Assembly: GCA_002503045.1 (NCBI GenBank)
Contig: DAQW01000064.1
Location: 1-6,789, forward strand
Length of the DNA stretch: 6,789 nt
Direction: 5' to 3'
Source of the DNA: Euryarchaeota archaeon UBA39
Lineage (GTDB): Archaea > Thermoplasmatota > Poseidoniia > Poseidoniales > Thalassarchaeaceae
Shown: positions 5,059-6,789 of the stretch, in pieces
How positions within the stretch are numbered: position 1 is the stretch's first letter
Layout of the letters: each line of letters opens with the position of its first letter
Made by a program: the position numbers and the translations under genes
The notes under the pieces: model-generated
Told to the model about the DNA's origin: nothing
Database searches by the model: none
Seen by the model: only the letters and a program-made list of their open reading frames with translations

Positions 5059-6789
5059 CTATTTCTTCTTAAATTTAGAAGACAACTCATCAATGCGGCT
5101 AAGATGGGAGTTAGATTCTTTCAATTTAGATTTGAATTGTGCCAATATGTCAATTTCTGGCGAAGAAGATTTGGCTGGTATTCTGTACACTGCAGGTCCA
5201 TCCCAGTCCTCGCCGACATCGTTCCATACCGCACCGAATTTTCCTAGATGTTGTACTCTATTTTCGGCTGAGTCCCAGTTATTCGGCTCGCCAGGCCCCC
5301 AGTTCGTGTAAGACCAAGGTCGGCCATCAGACCAGTACCAGTCTTCAGCACCTGGGCCCACTTCGCCAGGATCACCGGGTTTACGGTCTGCGACTGCGAG
5401 AGGTTTTCCACGGTATCGAGCTCCTTTCCTGATTCCACCGAGCCAAACCGGTGCCCCGCCGGAAATTCGAGTGATATCTTCGTTCTCCTCCGCGCTGGTG
5501 ACTGAAGCGATATGTCCTCCCATTGCACGAGCACGTTCGTTGTGCCAATGCCATCCCTTGTGCTCATCAGCAAATACGTATTTATCGTCAGAATTCAAGA
5601 TGGGTTCACTCAAGATAGGTTCACTTGTCTTGCGAAACTGTTCAATCTGGATTTCTTGAGCATCCGCCTCTTGGCGCATGGTCCAATCCCACCATTCTGG
5701 ACCGTCCTTTTGTGCACTCAAGTACTTCCCATGACAGGACTTCAAATAGACTACATCGTTACTGCGGTATTCGACTGTGAATTCCTCCCATCCACCAGGT
5801 GGTGCTTCTCTACGATTGATTTCCACTCTGCCGTCGGGCTGTGCTGACACATACATGTCGAATGCACCCATGAGTGCAATCTTGCCGTTTTGCCGTTGTT
5901 CCACACGGAAATATTCCTCCACATGAACGACGTCAGTGTTCCATAACACCCTTCCTTCGGGCGTTGCACTCAGGTACTTCCCGTGTACGCCCTTAAGAGA
6001 TATTTCTCCTTGAAGCATGCCGCTGTCAGAATTAAAGATGGGTTCACCAGATTCATCTGGTATTGAAACGGATTCCATTTTTATTGTTCCGGCCTGATCC
6101 CATCTTCGAGTTCCTAAAGGTAGACCGCCTGAATTCGGTGGTCCTATCCAACCACCCCTAAACCAATCATTAGTTCCGTCTTGAGAACGGTCATCCAGAC
6201 TCCATGAGGGACCTCCCCCCGAATTCGCATTATAGAAATACAGAATACACCCTGAGTTATTTTTGAACCATGGTTTTCCATTAATTTCATTGTTTTGAAT
6301 TGTATAAATTCCATTATATTTTGGTAATGAGTGCTCCGAAACTAGGATTTTTTCTCCTCGAAGCATGTCTCTGGACAAGGGCTTTGTAGAGGGTTGGCGG
6401 GTTCGATTCATTCCGTCTTCTAATCTGATCAGCTTTTGTCGAATGTCTTCTGGTATTTTGGGGTCATCACGATTCCAAGGGCGGTATTTTTGATTCGATT
6501 CCCCAGGTTTGATGGGATCGTATGTGTCTTTGAGACGATCGCTCTCGCTTCCCCCTGTACCGAAATATGCTTGGCCCTTGTATTTGCCAGAACGGTACGC
6601 ATAGAGCCCTTTGACCTGCCAATCGCCAACAAATGGTTCGTAGCCACCAACCATGAGTCCCAAAGCGCGGGCAAATTCAGCTGCTTTCTCGGGGTCATGA
6701 AGGTGCTGGCCATGGCGAGTTTCAGTTTCTTCTGGTATGTTTCCATGCTGGCGGGACATGGATGGAATATCGAAGTCAACGCGGTCATG
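5059..6789 (-). CDS. Modular lectin-like protein: N-terminal W/Y/G-rich modules, fascin-like beta-trefoil, C-type lectin domain (5' end probably outside window)
   Basis: Numbering is from the ATG at 6759, which gives 566 residues. The frame stays open for ten more codons (HDRVDFDIPS) to the window edge and the ATG lacks a ribosome site, so the true start is probably outside. In order: a module near 40-80 with GLYAYRSGKYKGQAYFGTGG; a second at about 136-220 (NGIYTIQ, INGKPWF, SWSLDD, GGW); a fascin-like beta-trefoil at 249-378 with three repeats (HGKYLSA, FDMYVSA, HGKYLSA); a C-type lectin domain at 392-528 with WLGG, WYWSDG, WGPGEPNNW and VWNDV; and a lysine-rich helical tail. EPN and WND are the calcium and mannose-type sugar ligands of C-type lectins. 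The lectin domain has no cysteine, so the usual disulfides are absent. Base composition varies strongly along the gene. Carbohydrate binding is likely. Location is unknown because the N-terminus is missing. Confidence 0.85.
   Translation of the reverse strand, partial: HDRVDFDIPSMSRQHGNIPEETETRHGQHLHDPEKAAEFARALGLMVGGYEPFVGDWQVKGLYAYRSGKYKGQAYFGTGGSESDRLKDTYDPIKPGESNQKYRPWNRDDPKIPEDIRQKLIRLEDGMNRTRQPSTKPLSRDMLRGEKILVSEHSLPKYNGIYTIQNNEINGKPWFKNNSGCILYFYNANSGGGPSWSLDDRSQDGTNDWFRGGWIGPPNSGGLPLGTRRWDQAGTIKMESVSIPDESGEPIFNSDSGMLQGEISLKGVHGKYLSATPEGRVLWNTDVVHVEEYFRVEQRQNGKIALMGAFDMYVSAQPDGRVEINRREAPPGGWEEFTVEYRSNDVVYLKSCHGKYLSAQKDGPEWWDWTMRQEADAQEIQIEQFRKTSEPILSEPILNSDDKYVFADEHKGWHWHNERARAMGGHIASVTSAEENEDITRISGGAPVWLGGIRKGARYRGKPLAVADRKPGDPGEVGPGAEDWYWSDGRPWSYTNWGPGEPNNWDSAENRVQHLGKFGAVWNDVGEDWDGPAVYRIPAKSSSPEIDILAQFKSKLKESNSHLSRIDELSSKFKKK
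5587..5610 (-). repeat. 24-base direct repeat, copy B (C-terminal side of the beta-trefoil)
   Basis: This matches 6025-6048 at 22 of 24 bases by hand alignment. On the minus strand it encodes SEPILNSD, residues 384-391, the linker between the beta-trefoil and the C-type lectin domain. Confidence 0.85.
5596..5625 (-). repeat. 15-base tandem duplication in the linker (SEPIL-SEPIL)
   Basis: Units 5596-5610 and 5611-5625 are identical at 14 of 15 bases and encode SEPIL twice (residues 379-388). The left unit is part of the 24-base repeat copy B. The near-identity suggests a recent slippage or recombination event. Confidence 0.85.
5714..5733 (-). repeat. HGKYLSA-coding repeat, third beta-trefoil unit
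   Basis: This 20-base stretch matches 5966-5985 at 18 of 20 bases and encodes HGKYLSA of the third trefoil repeat. The second repeat, around 5840-5870, has diverged to FDMYVSA. Confidence 0.7.
5966..5985 (-). repeat. HGKYLSA-coding repeat, first beta-trefoil unit
   Basis: This is the partner of 5714-5733, with 18 of 20 bases identical, encoding HGKYLSA of the first trefoil repeat. Such DNA-level identity between units is more than protein conservation alone requires. Confidence 0.7.
6025..6048 (-). repeat. 24-base direct repeat, copy A (N-terminal side of the beta-trefoil)
   Basis: This matches 5587-5610 at 22 of 24 bases. On the minus strand it encodes GEPIFNSD, residues 238-245, the linker just before the beta-trefoil. 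Together the two copies bracket the trefoil module. Confidence 0.85.

Noticed and set aside
5038..5061. A possible hairpin (GCCC / GGGC) just after the lectin stop codon
   Set aside because: The stem is only about four pairs with a long loop and no T-run, so it is too weak to call a terminator.
5069..5084. A TATA-like CTAAATTTAAG stretch at the 3' end of the lectin gene that could drive ABC-F
   Set aside because: It encodes the SSKF tail and lies too far from the TTG for a leaderless start; an internal promoter is possible but unsupported.
5062..5172. The C-terminal helical tail of the lectin-like protein as a SHOCT-type short domain
   Set aside because: Residues 530-566 are charged and helical, but they lack the conserved GxIT-x-EEF core of SHOCT domains.
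4862..5311. A 149-codon plus-strand frame across the ABC-F/lectin junction
   Set aside because: It spans two well-supported minus-strand genes and reads as low-information sequence opposite them.
6429..6788. A 119-codon minus-strand reading frame opening at the right edge
   Set aside because: It overlaps the modular lectin-like gene in another frame and lacks any domain-like pattern; the lectin frame has clear motifs.
1..6789. tRNA, rRNA, CRISPR array, transposase or integrase, or phage genes
   Set aside because: No clover-leaf or rRNA-like segments, no regularly spaced repeats, and no mobile-element proteins were seen in any frame.

Overview
The window is gene-dense, with no gap longer than about 55 bases. 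It holds seven protein-coding genes, two on the plus strand and five on the minus strand. There are no RNA genes, insertion sequences or CRISPR arrays. The likely source is an uncultured marine planktonic archaeon, with Poseidoniales (Marine Group II) or Marine Group III as the best guess. This is inferred from start sites rather than from a marker gene. Three first-in-unit genes have no Shine-Dalgarno sequence but carry an AT-rich element about 26-28 bases before the start codon, as in leaderless archaeal transcripts. The one gene that sits tightly inside an operon does have a G-rich Shine-Dalgarno-like site. A marine bacterium cannot be excluded.

Plus strand, 1-1362: a Rieske non-heme iron oxygenase alpha subunit, cut by the left edge of the window, is followed 41 bases later by a small NTF2/SnoaL-fold protein. 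The two may act together.

Minus strand, 1364-2276: a small exported or membrane-anchored protein of unknown function lies tail-to-tail with the SnoaL-like gene. Next to it is a DUF2493/SLOG-type nucleotide-binding protein. Each has its own probable promoter.

Minus strand, 2332-6789: a probable transcription unit runs leftward. It starts with a modular lectin-like protein that is open at the right edge. An ABC-F ATPase follows, starting at TTG, and then an alkaline-ceramidase-like membrane hydrolase only 12 bases further on. A T-rich terminator follows the ceramidase gene.

The most unusual gene is the modular one at 5059-6789. It joins two N-terminal W/Y/G-rich modules, a fascin-like beta-trefoil and a cysteine-free C-type lectin domain with EPN and WND calcium/sugar motifs. 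The beta-trefoil is bracketed by near-identical 24-base direct repeats, and base composition changes sharply along the gene. This suggests recent module shuffling or transfer. A surface or carbohydrate-binding role is likely but unproven. The ceramidase-like enzyme beside it keeps the full zinc-site signature, which is notable if the host is an archaeon without sphingolipids.
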